Positions 32,731-43,327 of a stretch of DNA of 64,000 nt are shown piece by piece. The notes under the pieces were generated by a model. That model saw only the letters and a program-made list of their open reading frames with translations, had not been told where the DNA came from and ran no database searches. The position numbers were made by a program, and so were the translations under genes. Positions within the stretch are counted from its first letter, which is position 1; each line of letters opens with the position of its first letter. This DNA comes from Septoria linicola (lineage: Eukaryota; Ascomycota; Dothideomycetes; Mycosphaerellales; Mycosphaerellaceae), in NCBI GenBank assembly GCA_024114885.1, contig CP099426.1, positions 1,178,001 through 1,242,000 of the forward strand. The letters run 5' to 3'.

Positions 32731-35700
32731 ATGCTTTCATCGATGCTCTCCCGAGTCGAAGTGCCCATACTAATTATCACTGTCCCTACCACAGCTGTGC
32801 CCTCGCCCGTCGATGGACTCACTCCCATCAGCACATCGATATCACCGATACTGTATAGCGACCCAAACACCAGTCCTCCGCCCGAACCGCTTCTCGTTGC
32901 GCCACCAACTGCTCCATTCGTCCACCCGCCGCCGAACAGCTCGACCACAACAGTTGTTGCTGCTGCTCACAGCGCGATCCACCCACAGCATCCTGCACGC
33001 GACCCCAGCGTCACGAGGGGGCGAGCGTTGAGCTCGACCAGTTCACGCAATGCATCACCACGTGCCCTCACCCCCGCTGCACCGCCAACGCGCTCGCATG
33101 TGCCGAAGCAGAGTGTCGACATTGATCGCAAACCCTCCGTGTCCTACAGCCACCATCGACAAGCGAGCATAGTTCATGGCGTGCAGCATTCGCGCAATCC
33201 CAGCCTGATGGCATCCGCGAACAGCAGTCCTCTGAGTCCGACGAAAATATTGTCCGCGACGACGGCGACGTCGCAGGATCCCGGATTCCCCGCCAACTTG
33301 AAGAAGAGCCCATCGATGTCACAATTGGGTGGGAGCTTGAGTGGCGGGAGCAGTCCAGTCAATGCAGTGGCTGTGAACAAGAGTTTCGAGAGCATTGCAG
33401 GACAACGACGGCCGGAGAGGATGCACAGCGGTCGCATGAAGAGGACTCACGAGCACAATCGATCGCAGTCGAGAACACATGGGTCTGGCAACGGCTCAGA
33501 GCCCAAGACGGTCGGCGAGTATGCGCTGCACCACTTGTTCACGTCGTTCATCGCCGAGGCCGACGAGAAGATCGAAAGATGCATGCAGAAACCTGGAGAG
33601 CCTGAACCGCGGATCGAGAATATATGTGGTGCTGGAGCTGATCCTGCGTTCGATCAACTCATCTCTTCGCTGGGTCACATCAATCGACACAAACCGAATA
33701 GTCTGATCGATTCCGTAATACACTGGCGCAAGAAGAAGGCAGATGCAGCTAATCACATGTACACCGAGGTTCGAGCGATGAGAGAGGCTGCAGGCTTGAC
33801 GCAAAGGACAACTGCAGGCGGGAGCACGTATGTCTCTCCATCTTCTCCGAGCGGACATGATGTGATGTTGGATCAGAACGTATCAATGGCAGACCGGAGG
33901 TCGACCGTTTCGATATACATACTATGTCGCGTGCTCATCGAAATTATTGGCCAGACGACTTTGAAAGCGCTCAATGGACCAGACAACACCTTCAACACCG
34001 CAGGTAGACTCGAGGATGTCATCTATGGACAACTGCAAAGCGCCGACCCGGATCTCCTTGCCACATCTGCTGTGATTCGCGCCAATTGGGTGATACGAGG
34101 ACAGCTCTTGGGTGTGATGAGCGGTGTCAGATTTGAGCAAGTGGCTGATAGATTCCTCCGCGATCTGGAAGCTGCGCAGAGACGGCTCGGCGTAAAAGGC
34201 GTCGTTGACCAGAAACTCGCGGCGAAGACTGCTCTCCTGGTGCAGAGCATGCGCTGGCTCAAGGTCAGAACTCAGCCTGAAGCAGAATGGATGAGATCTT
34301 GCGAGATGTTGTACATTCTGGCCAAGTTTTTCGCAGAAGTGCACGGGCGGACCATGAAGCACGCCTATGCAGAGCTCTTCGAGCATCTGCTTCTTCCTGT
34401 TGCAGCCACTGCCACCACGGAGCTCAATCATCCCAAGTGGAAAGAGGTGGTCGCAATCATCCAGCCAAAGATATCACAGATGCTTTCCAAGGCTGATCAT
34501 TGGCCGTACGTGTACCCACTTCAGGCAGTGCTTCTCAGCGCATCACCTGCTGAGCAGTTTGCAACACAATGGCTGCCATTAGCTGTCAACTTTCAGCCGA
34601 AAGCCCGTGACAGGGCAGGAAGGTCACACGCACTCAAGGCGCTCTGCAGGTTGACCTGGCGCTATCTGTACCGCTTCGCGGACTCTCCAAACGCGGTCGT
34701 ACGGAAGCTCGAGGAAATCGTGAAGCTGGTCTTTCAAGGAGGCAAACGAGTCCTCATCTCGACTGACCCTGTGATCGCAGATCCTCTTATTCAGCTGATA
34801 CGGATCATCGGCTTCAAGCATCAAGACTTCTGCTTCAGGACAATCATCTTTCCTCTCATGAACGCTGAGTTGTTCTCCGGCCCAGAGAAGGACCTAAAGA
34901 TTGAGAATCTGGATCCGGAGAAGACCGTCATCGCCATTCGCGCCTTCTTGGCCATCATGGCTGACCTGGAGAAGGGCGAGTCCCCGCCGTTTCCGACGCG
35001 CTTCGAATGCGATGCGTTCACGGATCCTTCGTCAAGATCGCCGTTGATGCATCGACGAACACGATCGCAGGGCTTTGCTGTGTCTGCTGGACGGACAGAG
35101 CGCTTATCACGACCAGTAACGACCACGAACCTTGATGATGTTGCCAAAGAGTACTATGTCAAATTTTGCAAGATGCTCGGCCAACTCACGATAATATGCG
35201 ACAACACTTTTGGCGGCCAAGCCGTCCTGGACGAAAAGTTTGCATCGCAGACGACGCCGAAGACGCCAATGGCAGAGGCGTTCACATTCAATAAGAGAGA
35301 CGATTTCATGAATCCAACAGACCTACGACAACACTACTACGACCTGCTGCATGTCGCTGTGGAAGCGTTACCGCGATGCCTTTCGCCTCATCTACCCATC
35401 AATTCCCTCGTCAATTTGCTCTGCACTGGCACCGCTCATGTGCAGTCTCACATTGCTACTTCCTCAGCGCAATCGCTAAAGTCGATTGCACGGCAGTCGC
35501 ACGCGCAGCAGGTCACTATTGGATTTGCGCGCTTCATCTTCAATTTCGATGATCGGTACTCAACCGTCTCAGATGGCAGTTTGCTCGGACCCGGGCATAT
35601 CGAGAATACGCTCAAGCTCTACGTTGAGCTGCTGGGAATTTGGATCGATGACATTCAGCAGCGCACCCGCAAAGCTGTGGCCGACCCAAATGACGAGGAA

Positions 35701-38700
35701 GAAGGCGCTAGGCCACTGCCACTCGACCTGTCCGGCGTACTTGCTCATGTCGACGAAGTAGAATCTCACGGGCTGTTCTTCCTGTGTTCACCATCGCGTG
35801 CCGTGCGAGCTGTTGCGGTAAACGTGCTTCGTCTAATTACCAAATTTGACACAGCTCTCGGCAAGCCAAGTACTCGAATCATCAGCATTCTGGAGGGCGG
35901 TTCACAGCAAGTGATCGATGTCAACGATGAGAGGCTATCACTCGCGGAGCGGAGCCGGCTTCAAAAAGGGCTGCGCAAGAGCAACGTCAATGGCACTCTT
36001 GTCGACTTGTGCAGTAGCGACGTGGCGCACGACCAGAATCTCTGGTTCAAAGTCTTCCCCAATCTGATCCGGCTCAGCTCTGAGATCTGCTTGCACGCAG
36101 TAGCTTTGACAAGAGAACTGGTCTGTCAGCGACTGTCGCACAGCTATCGTGCTATCGGCGCGTTAGCTGAGGGACAGAAACAAAGCGCGAACGCTCTGGA
36201 GCAGGCCTTTACTAATGGCAGACCCAATCAGCGGTTGCACAGCACAGCACCTGAGGTAATCATTGAGCAATGGAAAATCCATCTCATCTTTGCTTGCACA
36301 ACTCTAACAAACATTGGCGGAGCACCAAATCATCTGCCTGTATCTAGTCAATCGTCGCAGCATACCAGAAAGAGCTCAAAGTCATCCGCCACGAGCCAAG
36401 AACGCATCGCTTCTGCCTCGGAGCTGTTCTCAAGGGTGGTGCCATTCCTCTCTGTGTCAAATGCTGCCGTACGTCACGCTGCCGTGACTGGCCTAGGCGC
36501 AACCAATGCCACTCTCTTTCAGAGTCTGCTTGAGACATTGCAGCCATATGTACTGGCGTGCAGTCAAGAAGCTAAGGAGCGAATGGCTGCTCACCAACGG
36601 ACAATGAGCACGACGGCAAGACGCAGCAGGCGAACCGACTTCCTCAGGACAGAAATCACGCACTTGCTTAGCTTGCTCGCCCACTTGCTGCAAGATCCAG
36701 CGATCTCTGGTGAAGAATATGTCATGCATTATATGACGGATTACACGAAGCATCTGCGCATCTTCTTGAGCGACACCGAGATCCAAGGTGAGCTTGAGTT
36801 TCAAAAGCTGAGAATGTATTTCTGTATTCTCGCGGAAGGGTTGTATGACTGCATTAGGAAGCTCCGTGAAGGTTCCCAGTGGATGTCCTTCCAAGCGAGA
36901 CAGGCGACATTCTCTCTCATGGAGAACTGGTGCGGCTTCTCACCAAACGAATTACAGCTGCGCCGTCAGCAAGACCACGTCCGACGCTCGATACTAGAAC
37001 GCGAGGGCGATATGCGCAGTAGAGGCATAATCAATTCTGCCATCGAGAAGGAGAAGAATGAACTCAGCGCTGCCGCTTTGAGCTCGATGGCCTCCCTGTG
37101 CGCTGGTCCCCTACGCTTCGTGGCTGATGGGAAGGTGCTCATGCAATTCGACATCCGGCGTATGCTGTCCTGGATCAGTGCCATCTTCGAAGCGCCCAGC
37201 GATCGTACTCATGCTCTCGGTCGCAAGGCACTGCAGAACCTGATTGTGCACAACACTGATCAGCCCGCACTGATGGCGCAGACTATGCGCATGTGCTATG
37301 TTGCTCGAGGCTCAAAAGCGCTAGCAAGCTATTTTGAAGTCGTCACTAGAGTGTTGACAGACAATGCAAATGTTGCTACCCCTTTTTGGAAGATCTTGTG
37401 CGCTGGGCTGTATACCCTTGGCAACGAAAACAACGAGATTCGAATGAAGTCGGTGCGGCTGCTGCGCGCACTGGAAGAACGACTGCAGAAGACATCGAAA
37501 CTGCAAGATCTAGACATCAGTGTCTCTGACAAGACGACTGCAGTGTACAAGCTGGCCCAATTCGAGATCTCATGTCGCCTGGCAAGTCAACATCCGGAGC
37601 TTGCATTCCACGTCTTTTCAGAGTTCTCGGCGTACTTCAACGAGCTGCAGCCTGATCACCAGCGAAACATGGTGTCTGGTATGCTGCCCTGGATTCAAGC
37701 AATCGAGCTCCAGCTGGATCCGAATGGAGGTCCTACGGGGACATCGTACATGTTGCTCGTCAACCTGTTCGAGATCACAGTGAAGACTGGCATCACCCTG
37801 CATAACGAGATGCAGGCTCTGTGGCAGGCACTTGCTACAGGTCATTATGCAGGAAATGTGCAGCTTGTGCTCGACTTCATCATCGGCATCTGCCTTGATA
37901 AGAAGGAGCAGAACTTCGTGATATATGCAAAGCAGATCGTAGTCTTCTTGTCAAAAACACCTGCTGGGGCTAGAGTCGTGGAGTACCTGCTGATGCAGAT
38001 ATGCCCGAAGAATATGGTGGCCGAGCGGAGGGAGCCCACACAAGCGCCGCTGGAAACTCCCCACCTCCAGCTACCGTATGTCGCCGACCTCTCTCAGGTT
38101 TTGCCAAGTGGCGCGAAGCAGAACGGCCTATCGTTGGGACAGCTGAGCATGATACTTCTCGTTGATTTGGTCGTCTCGCCTTTCCAGCTTCCTGCTGACA
38201 AAGTGCCCACATTGCTTCAGATCATCTTGGTCCAGTGGGACCAATATGTCAGCATCGTCCAGGACCAAGCCAGAGAATTGCTCGTCCATTTGATTCACGA
38301 GTTGGTCATCTCTAAGATCGATTCGAACGCCACCGAACCCGAGAAGAAGTCAATTGAGGACTTCATTGAATCAGTGCGACGCCAGGATCCAAAGATCGCA
38401 TGGTCGTACACAGACAGCGAAGTCCGTGCCGGCGAAGAAGGTAGCCGAGCTGTGTCTGAACCAATGTCGTACGTGGTTGACGAAGTCGTTCGCATCTTCT
38501 CGATCACGTATCCTGGCATTCGTGAAGAGATGGGAAAAGTGACCATGAACTGGGCAACGTCTTGCGCAGTGAGGCACGTCGCATGCAGAAGTTTCCAAGT
38601 CTTCCGCTGCGTGTCGACGACACTGGACCAGCAGATGCTGGCTGACATGCTCGCGAGATTGTCCAACACCATCGCCGACGACGAGAATCACGACTATCTG

Positions 38701-40551
38701 ATCTTTTCTCTAGAGATCCTCACCACTTTGCGTAGCATCATCGCTGCACTGGAACCACTGAGCCTACTACAGTATCCACAGCTTTTCTGGACGACTTGTG
38801 CCGGTTTGGACACAATCTTCGAGCGCGAGTTTCAGGAAGGTCTCAGTATGCTTGACCTTCTACTTAAGAAGATGGACCTCAGCGATCCAGCTGTGCTCAA
38901 CATACTCAAAGGTAGCCGGCCGGAGAAATGGGAGGGAGGCTTCCAGGGTATTCATGCCCTCATATACAAGGGCGTTCGCTCAAGCAACTCCATGACACGA
39001 GCCTTGCAGATCATGGAGAAACTGGTCAAGATCCCTTCGAACGACATCGTGGGCAGTGACGATCGACTCTTGTTCACAATGCTCGCCAACTTGCCAAGAT
39101 ACTTGCACCATCTGGAAGACGAAAGCGACAACGCATGCCGAGAGTCTGCGAACATCCTTGCGTTTGCAGCTGAGAGCCAGAACTATATCAACCTTGCAAG
39201 AGTCCTCACGGCATTCGCGGAAGGCAAGTACAAGACTGGCAAGGACTTCCTCTTACAATGTGTCCAGGCACTGCGCACTTCGTTCTTTCCAGCGCATGAG
39301 TTCAGCAGTCTGGTTTTCCTGCTTGGGATGGTGAACAATGCTACACCGTGGTTCAAAGTTAAGACAATGCAAGTGCTCAACATTATGATTCCAGACGTTG
39401 ATATGCGCAAGCCAGAAATCGCAAGCCAGGGCCCTGATCTTATCTCGCCGCTTCTGCGCCTGTTGCAGACCGAGCATTGTCAGCAGGCCCTCGGTGTACT
39501 TGACAACGTGATTGACATGACGGGCACGCCACTTGACAATAAGCATCTCAGAATGAGTATGGCTGGATCTCATTCAAGCCGCGCGACACGCAAGGAATAC
39601 GACAGCACAAAAAGCCTGTACGGCATTCCCGAAGAGTCTGGCTGGTCCATACCGATGCCGGCGGTGCACTCTCAGCAGACGAGGACAAACGTGCACGCCG
39701 TATTCTACACACTAGCGTACGCAGGCATGAACGGTGCTCAGGACTCTGAGGCTCACTCCACGCCAGAGATCGAGTTTGACAAGGAGGAATATCAGGAATC
39801 GTACTTTGGAGATGGACGCACATCTACGATGATGTCTGACGACACTCGAGGCGCTGATACCAATATTGGTGAACTCGCCGAAAAGCTTGATACACTGGAC
39901 GATTTCTTTGATGATGGCGAGTCGCCACAACCACTACTTAACGGGCATAGCATGGCACATTACCCGGTAGACGAGCGCGAACACCTCTATGACCAGCAGG
40001 CACTGCCGATTCTTCATCGCTCGCTGAAACGCAATGCCAGCATCACCTCGTTCCAGACAGGCTTTGCTGAGCTACGCTATCAACCACCTCAGCCGGCGAT
40101 AATGAATCCAGCAGCATTTGCACACTCTGCACACAGAACGCCTCCGCAGCGGCCAGGTCTGCACAATCGAAGCATTACATCTCCTGCCGTTACCAACAAG
40201 ACACCGGTGCGAGCACCGTATGAGATCATGTCCGATAACGAAGCCGATGTGGAGCCCTTTTCGGACGGCGACGAGGAATCTGGGATCAGCAGAGCAAATA
40301 CAAATGATCAGCACTACCAGCCCAGTCAATACACCACCAAACCTGCTGGTGGCTCTGGAGGCTTCAAGGCTCTGAAGTCTGGACTCAGAAGATTGACGAG
40401 TAGTGGTACCAATCACAAAGAAGTACGAGAACAAATAAGAGCTGCAGCGAGCACGAAGGGTGGAAATCCTAAGATGCCAAAGATGCCCGCGTCTTATGCC
40501 ATGTTTGAGCGGGCAACCACTACGCAAGGACCGTTCAGTGCTGAGCCTTGA
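32731..40551 (+). CDS. mor2: cell morphogenesis protein Mor2/Tao3/Furry
   Basis: One uninterrupted frame of 2606 codons. The family (fission yeast Mor2, budding yeast Tao3, animal Furry) scaffolds NDR/Orb6/Cbk1 kinases at growth tips in the RAM/MOR network and controls polarised growth. About residues 1-240 are disordered and Ser/Pro-rich. The conserved cell-morphogenesis N-terminal domain follows (about 270-850), including EVHGRTMKHAYAELFEHLL and DHWPYVYPLQAVLLSA. Helical-repeat central and C-terminal domains run to about 2300, and the last 300 residues are disordered and acidic/basic. Length is in the range of fungal homologues (Mor2 about 2200, Tao3 about 2400 aa). The start is the first ATG; the true one may lie slightly downstream. 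Confidence 0.95.
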   Translation: MLSSMLSRVEVPILIITVPTTAVPSPVDGLTPISTSISPILYSDPNTSPPPEPLLVAPPTAPFVHPPPNSSTTTVVAAAHSAIHPQHPARDPSVTRGRALSSTSSRNASPRALTPAAPPTRSHVPKQSVDIDRKPSVSYSHHRQASIVHGVQHSRNPSLMASANSSPLSPTKILSATTATSQDPGFPANLKKSPSMSQLGGSLSGGSSPVNAVAVNKSFESIAGQRRPERMHSGRMKRTHEHNRSQSRTHGSGNGSEPKTVGEYALHHLFTSFIAEADEKIERCMQKPGEPEPRIENICGAGADPAFDQLISSLGHINRHKPNSLIDSVIHWRKKKADAANHMYTEVRAMREAAGLTQRTTAGGSTYVSPSSPSGHDVMLDQNVSMADRRSTVSIYILCRVLIEIIGQTTLKALNGPDNTFNTAGRLEDVIYGQLQSADPDLLATSAVIRANWVIRGQLLGVMSGVRFEQVADRFLRDLEAAQRRLGVKGVVDQKLAAKTALLVQSMRWLKVRTQPEAEWMRSCEMLYILAKFFAEVHGRTMKHAYAELFEHLLLPVAATATTELNHPKWKEVVAIIQPKISQMLSKADHWPYVYPLQAVLLSASPAEQFATQWLPLAVNFQPKARDRAGRSHALKALCRLTWRYLYRFADSPNAVVRKLEEIVKLVFQGGKRVLISTDPVIADPLIQLIRIIGFKHQDFCFRTIIFPLMNAELFSGPEKDLKIENLDPEKTVIAIRAFLAIMADLEKGESPPFPTRFECDAFTDPSSRSPLMHRRTRSQGFAVSAGRTERLSRPVTTTNLDDVAKEYYVKFCKMLGQLTIICDNTFGGQAVLDEKFASQTTPKTPMAEAFTFNKRDDFMNPTDLRQHYYDLLHVAVEALPRCLSPHLPINSLVNLLCTGTAHVQSHIATSSAQSLKSIARQSHAQQVTIGFARFIFNFDDRYSTVSDGSLLGPGHIENTLKLYVELLGIWIDDIQQRTRKAVADPNDEEEGARPLPLDLSGVLAHVDEVESHGLFFLCSPSRAVRAVAVNVLRLITKFDTALGKPSTRIISILEGGSQQVIDVNDERLSLAERSRLQKGLRKSNVNGTLVDLCSSDVAHDQNLWFKVFPNLIRLSSEICLHAVALTRELVCQRLSHSYRAIGALAEGQKQSANALEQAFTNGRPNQRLHSTAPEVIIEQWKIHLIFACTTLTNIGGAPNHLPVSSQSSQHTRKSSKSSATSQERIASASELFSRVVPFLSVSNAAVRHAAVTGLGATNATLFQSLLETLQPYVLACSQEAKERMAAHQRTMSTTARRSRRTDFLRTEITHLLSLLAHLLQDPAISGEEYVMHYMTDYTKHLRIFLSDTEIQGELEFQKLRMYFCILAEGLYDCIRKLREGSQWMSFQARQATFSLMENWCGFSPNELQLRRQQDHVRRSILEREGDMRSRGIINSAIEKEKNELSAAALSSMASLCAGPLRFVADGKVLMQFDIRRMLSWISAIFEAPSDRTHALGRKALQNLIVHNTDQPALMAQTMRMCYVARGSKALASYFEVVTRVLTDNANVATPFWKILCAGLYTLGNENNEIRMKSVRLLRALEERLQKTSKLQDLDISVSDKTTAVYKLAQFEISCRLASQHPELAFHVFSEFSAYFNELQPDHQRNMVSGMLPWIQAIELQLDPNGGPTGTSYMLLVNLFEITVKTGITLHNEMQALWQALATGHYAGNVQLVLDFIIGICLDKKEQNFVIYAKQIVVFLSKTPAGARVVEYLLMQICPKNMVAERREPTQAPLETPHLQLPYVADLSQVLPSGAKQNGLSLGQLSMILLVDLVVSPFQLPADKVPTLLQIILVQWDQYVSIVQDQARELLVHLIHELVISKIDSNATEPEKKSIEDFIESVRRQDPKIAWSYTDSEVRAGEEGSRAVSEPMSYVVDEVVRIFSITYPGIREEMGKVTMNWATSCAVRHVACRSFQVFRCVSTTLDQQMLADMLARLSNTIADDENHDYLIFSLEILTTLRSIIAALEPLSLLQYPQLFWTTCAGLDTIFEREFQEGLSMLDLLLKKMDLSDPAVLNILKGSRPEKWEGGFQGIHALIYKGVRSSNSMTRALQIMEKLVKIPSNDIVGSDDRLLFTMLANLPRYLHHLEDESDNACRESANILAFAAESQNYINLARVLTAFAEGKYKTGKDFLLQCVQALRTSFFPAHEFSSLVFLLGMVNNATPWFKVKTMQVLNIMIPDVDMRKPEIASQGPDLISPLLRLLQTEHCQQALGVLDNVIDMTGTPLDNKHLRMSMAGSHSSRATRKEYDSTKSLYGIPEESGWSIPMPAVHSQQTRTNVHAVFYTLAYAGMNGAQDSEAHSTPEIEFDKEEYQESYFGDGRTSTMMSDDTRGADTNIGELAEKLDTLDDFFDDGESPQPLLNGHSMAHYPVDEREHLYDQQALPILHRSLKRNASITSFQTGFAELRYQPPQPAIMNPAAFAHSAHRTPPQRPGLHNRSITSPAVTNKTPVRAPYEIMSDNEADVEPFSDGDEESGISRANTNDQHYQPSQYTTKPAGGSGGFKALKSGLRRLTSSGTNHKEVREQIRAAASTKGGNPKMPKMPASYAMFERATTTQGPFSAEP

Positions 40552-41236
40552 TATCATCATTGCTGAGTTGTTAGAGAGTAGCTGTGAAGGACGGAGATGA
40601 GGCGCTCGGGCTTGTATAGAGAACAGCTTGGAACTGTTGTACAAACAATGAATAGATGGACGCATTAGCAAGGCGCAAATTGTGGGCTGTATGATAATGA
40701 TGAATACCCCGAGCCGCGAGGCAGAATGAGCACTATTGTCATGTATCGTTCAATCGATCGACCCCATTTTCCGATGAATAGTGACAAGTGAATGGTTCTA
40801 ATAGTATGTTCTGGTGCTTTCAACCAACAAGGCCACACACCAGCCTTGGACCTTATCATACGCGTGTGTAGCAAGATCAGTAGTATCTTCGAGCGCGAAA
40901 TGCGGTCCGGTATCGCATTGATGGCCTGCATCGCGTCATGCACGCGCTTGAGAATGAGACCATTTTTTGAAGCCCTAGACAGGGATTAGATCTTATCGTG
41001 CATGGAATATGTTCGGATCGCTGTTGATCACCCGTTTGAGAAGACAACAGCAACACGACGGAGCATTCGAGAAACGTGACGTGTGAAGCAGAGCAAACAC
41101 CTTTGTGAACACTCACTGCTTCTCTGCTTCGTTCTGACTTCTTGCTCTGACCTACAACACACTTTGCCAGCAGATCTCGACAACAACCTTCTTCTACCAA
41201 AGACTTAAATCAACTTCGAAGTAACAACAAGTCAAG
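40552..41236. other. intergenic
   Basis: Mor2 3' flank and peroxiredoxin promoter/leader; no supported gene. Confidence 0.5.
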
Positions 41237-41863
41237 ATGTCTGGACTCAAGGCCGGCGAGGACTTCCCAGAGGGCGGTAAGTGGAAGTCTGAGTGGTGAA
41301 GCGGTTCGATGCTAACAGTCCATCAGTCAAGTTCAAATACATCCCATGGACCACAGCCGACACCAAAGTCTGTGGCTTCCCAGTCGACTACAGCACCGAC
41401 AAGGAGTTCGCCAACAAGAAGGTCGTGCTCGTCTCCGTCCCAGGTGCTTTCACACCAACATGCTCCGGCAACCACGTTCCCCGTTTCATTGAGCACATCG
41501 CAGACCTCAGTAAGTCCACTTCCATCCATCGTTCGTTCCAGTAGGATCAGAAACTGACATTACATCTCCACAGAGAAGAAGGGCGTCGACCAGCTCCTCA
41601 TAATCGCCCCCAACGACGCCTTCGTCATGTCCGGCTGGCAAAAAGTCAACGTCGGCCTCACCGACGACGACAACACTTTCGTCATCTTCGCCAGCGACCT
41701 CGAGACTAAGCTCGCCAACCAGATCGGCTGGACCGCTCCAGGTGACCGCAACGGCCGCTGGGCAGCCATCATCGACCACGGCAAGATCACCTACGCTGAG
41801 GTCGAGACTGAGCTTCAGGCTGTCACTGTCTCGGGTGTTGATGCCATTTTGGAGAAGCTCTAA
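41237..41863 (+). CDS. peroxiredoxin, Ahp1/Prx5 type (Asp f 3-like)
   Basis: Three exons: 41237-41276, 41327-41509 and 41574-41863; introns of 50 nt (branch gctaaca) and 64 nt; 170 aa. The peroxidatic site is PGAFTPTCSGNH with Cys59, and a second cysteine, Cys29 in KVCGFPVDYS, stands where the partner cysteine of Ahp1/Asp f 3 is. The enzyme reduces alkyl hydroperoxides and H2O2 with thioredoxin. Members of this group are cytosolic or peroxisomal; the C-terminus ..ILEKL may act as a weak PTS1-like end (EKL), which I note but do not claim. Several fungal homologues are IgE-binding allergens. Codon use is biased, consistent with high expression. Confidence 0.95.
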
Positions 41864-42847
41864 AGAAAGGCGCGGTAGGACGGAGAAGATGAATATGGCC
41901 GGCAAGGCTTACGAAGTTATGGCATGATAGAGGATAGAGGATCAGCAGCCAAAGGCGCTGAGTTCTAGATTGAGCGATCAGCAATGATAGAGATCGTACA
42001 CCCGTCCGCGGAATGCTGCGCTTTACTTTGCTTCACTCTATTGATAGTGCTTGACTTGTACTGACAGTGTACTGGCAGTGTTCCATGTCTCCGCTTGATC
42101 CCATCGGAAAGGACTTTCGACCTTCTTATACACTCAAGCTTCGGTCGAGCCTCTGCGCCAGGCCCTTGACAGTCGTCGCTACTGCTCCATCCGGGCTGAA
42201 GTGCAAGGACTTGGCTGCAGTCCATTCAGTGTCGGCAATTTCTGACAAGCAGTCGAACAACATCAGCTCAACCGCCTGCACTCATTTCCGCGAATACAGC
42301 GCCATCTTCTTCCAGAATGTCTGAATCCTTCTATAGCAAAGCTCTCAACCCAGCAACCAGGATCCATGCGGCTCCGCGATACTTTCACGTTTCAATGACC
42401 AACTTTCGGTCGGAGGTCCTCGCATCACCGGGCCCTCCCTTCCAAACCTTCGAGTTGAAACATGTTTTCCAAGATCTCAAACCGCTGCCTACCTGCTACA
42501 CTTGCTGACGACACGCCATCCTCGCAAAGCGCAAGATTGCGTCTCACACACTCCAATACGCAGTAATGCTACACGTAGCGTCTCCAAGTCCGTGCTTCGA
42601 CATCTTCTCACATCCGCCGTCTTCCTGATCTGCTCGTCTCTTGCCTGCTTGCCTGCTCGCTGCATATGCCCACGGACACATACCTACGCACACGCACGCA
42701 CTCTGCATTGACCAACTTCCAATCTCGCTGCCTTGCTATTTTGCTCTCTCTTTCTTCGTTCCGCCTCACTGCATAGACAACACAGCAACTCTATATTCCC
42801 AGTCCCCTGCTCATCTCACCTTTTCTTCTTCCTTCTTTCTAACGAAC
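41864..42847. other. intergenic with pyrimidine-rich leader
   Basis: No supported gene. About 42690-42845 is strongly CT/CA-rich, probably the leader of the following gene. Confidence 0.45.
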
Positions 42848-43240
42848 ATGCCTTCGGCCTGGAAACGCTGGTGGAGGAACAACTTGAACAAACTCAAGAA
42901 GAAGAACAAGAACAGACCCATCTTCGACCGCGACTTCAACGACGACGAGGTGCCTCCTCACACGCAACAAAGACCTTTTGCACACGGGATTGATTTTCCG
43001 GGGCCGCCGCTTCCACCGCAAGCTGTAGCGAGAGATCCTTTGGACAGGTTTGGTAGTTCAAACGCTCTGCCTAGTACTGCTGCGACCAGAGGTGCTGCAC
43101 CGCCTCCAAGTCAGCGTCTGCGAGCTGCATCGTACAGTCGTGCGGCGACTGGACCTGGAGGAGCGGCACGACCGAAGAGTGCGGGCAGCAGTGATAGCTC
43201 AGAGTCCTTCCGGACTGCACAGCAAGGCTTCAAGTACTGA
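42848..43240 (+). CDS. small basic disordered protein (hypothetical)
   Basis: ATG after a CT-rich leader; 130 aa, no intron. The N-terminus is Trp/Lys-rich (three Trp within residues 5-9, then a Lys/Asn cluster), followed by Pro-rich and Ser/Ala-rich disordered sequence. No known domain. It lies 87 bases upstream of, and in the same frame phase as, the membrane protein at 43328; I tested splice choices that would fuse them and none kept the frame open. Could be a separate gene or a mis-terminated first part of its neighbour. Confidence 0.5.
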   Translation: MPSAWKRWWRNNLNKLKKKNKNRPIFDRDFNDDEVPPHTQQRPFAHGIDFPGPPLPPQAVARDPLDRFGSSNALPSTAATRGAAPPPSQRLRAASYSRAATGPGGAARPKSAGSSDSSESFRTAQQGFKY

Positions 43241-43327
43241 GGGTCGGACTCATCTAGCAGACTGCGCTGGACTGAGCCGTGCGTACGCAGTCTTTAAAGA
43301 GCTTCACGAAGAGAGTAGCTCGAGATT

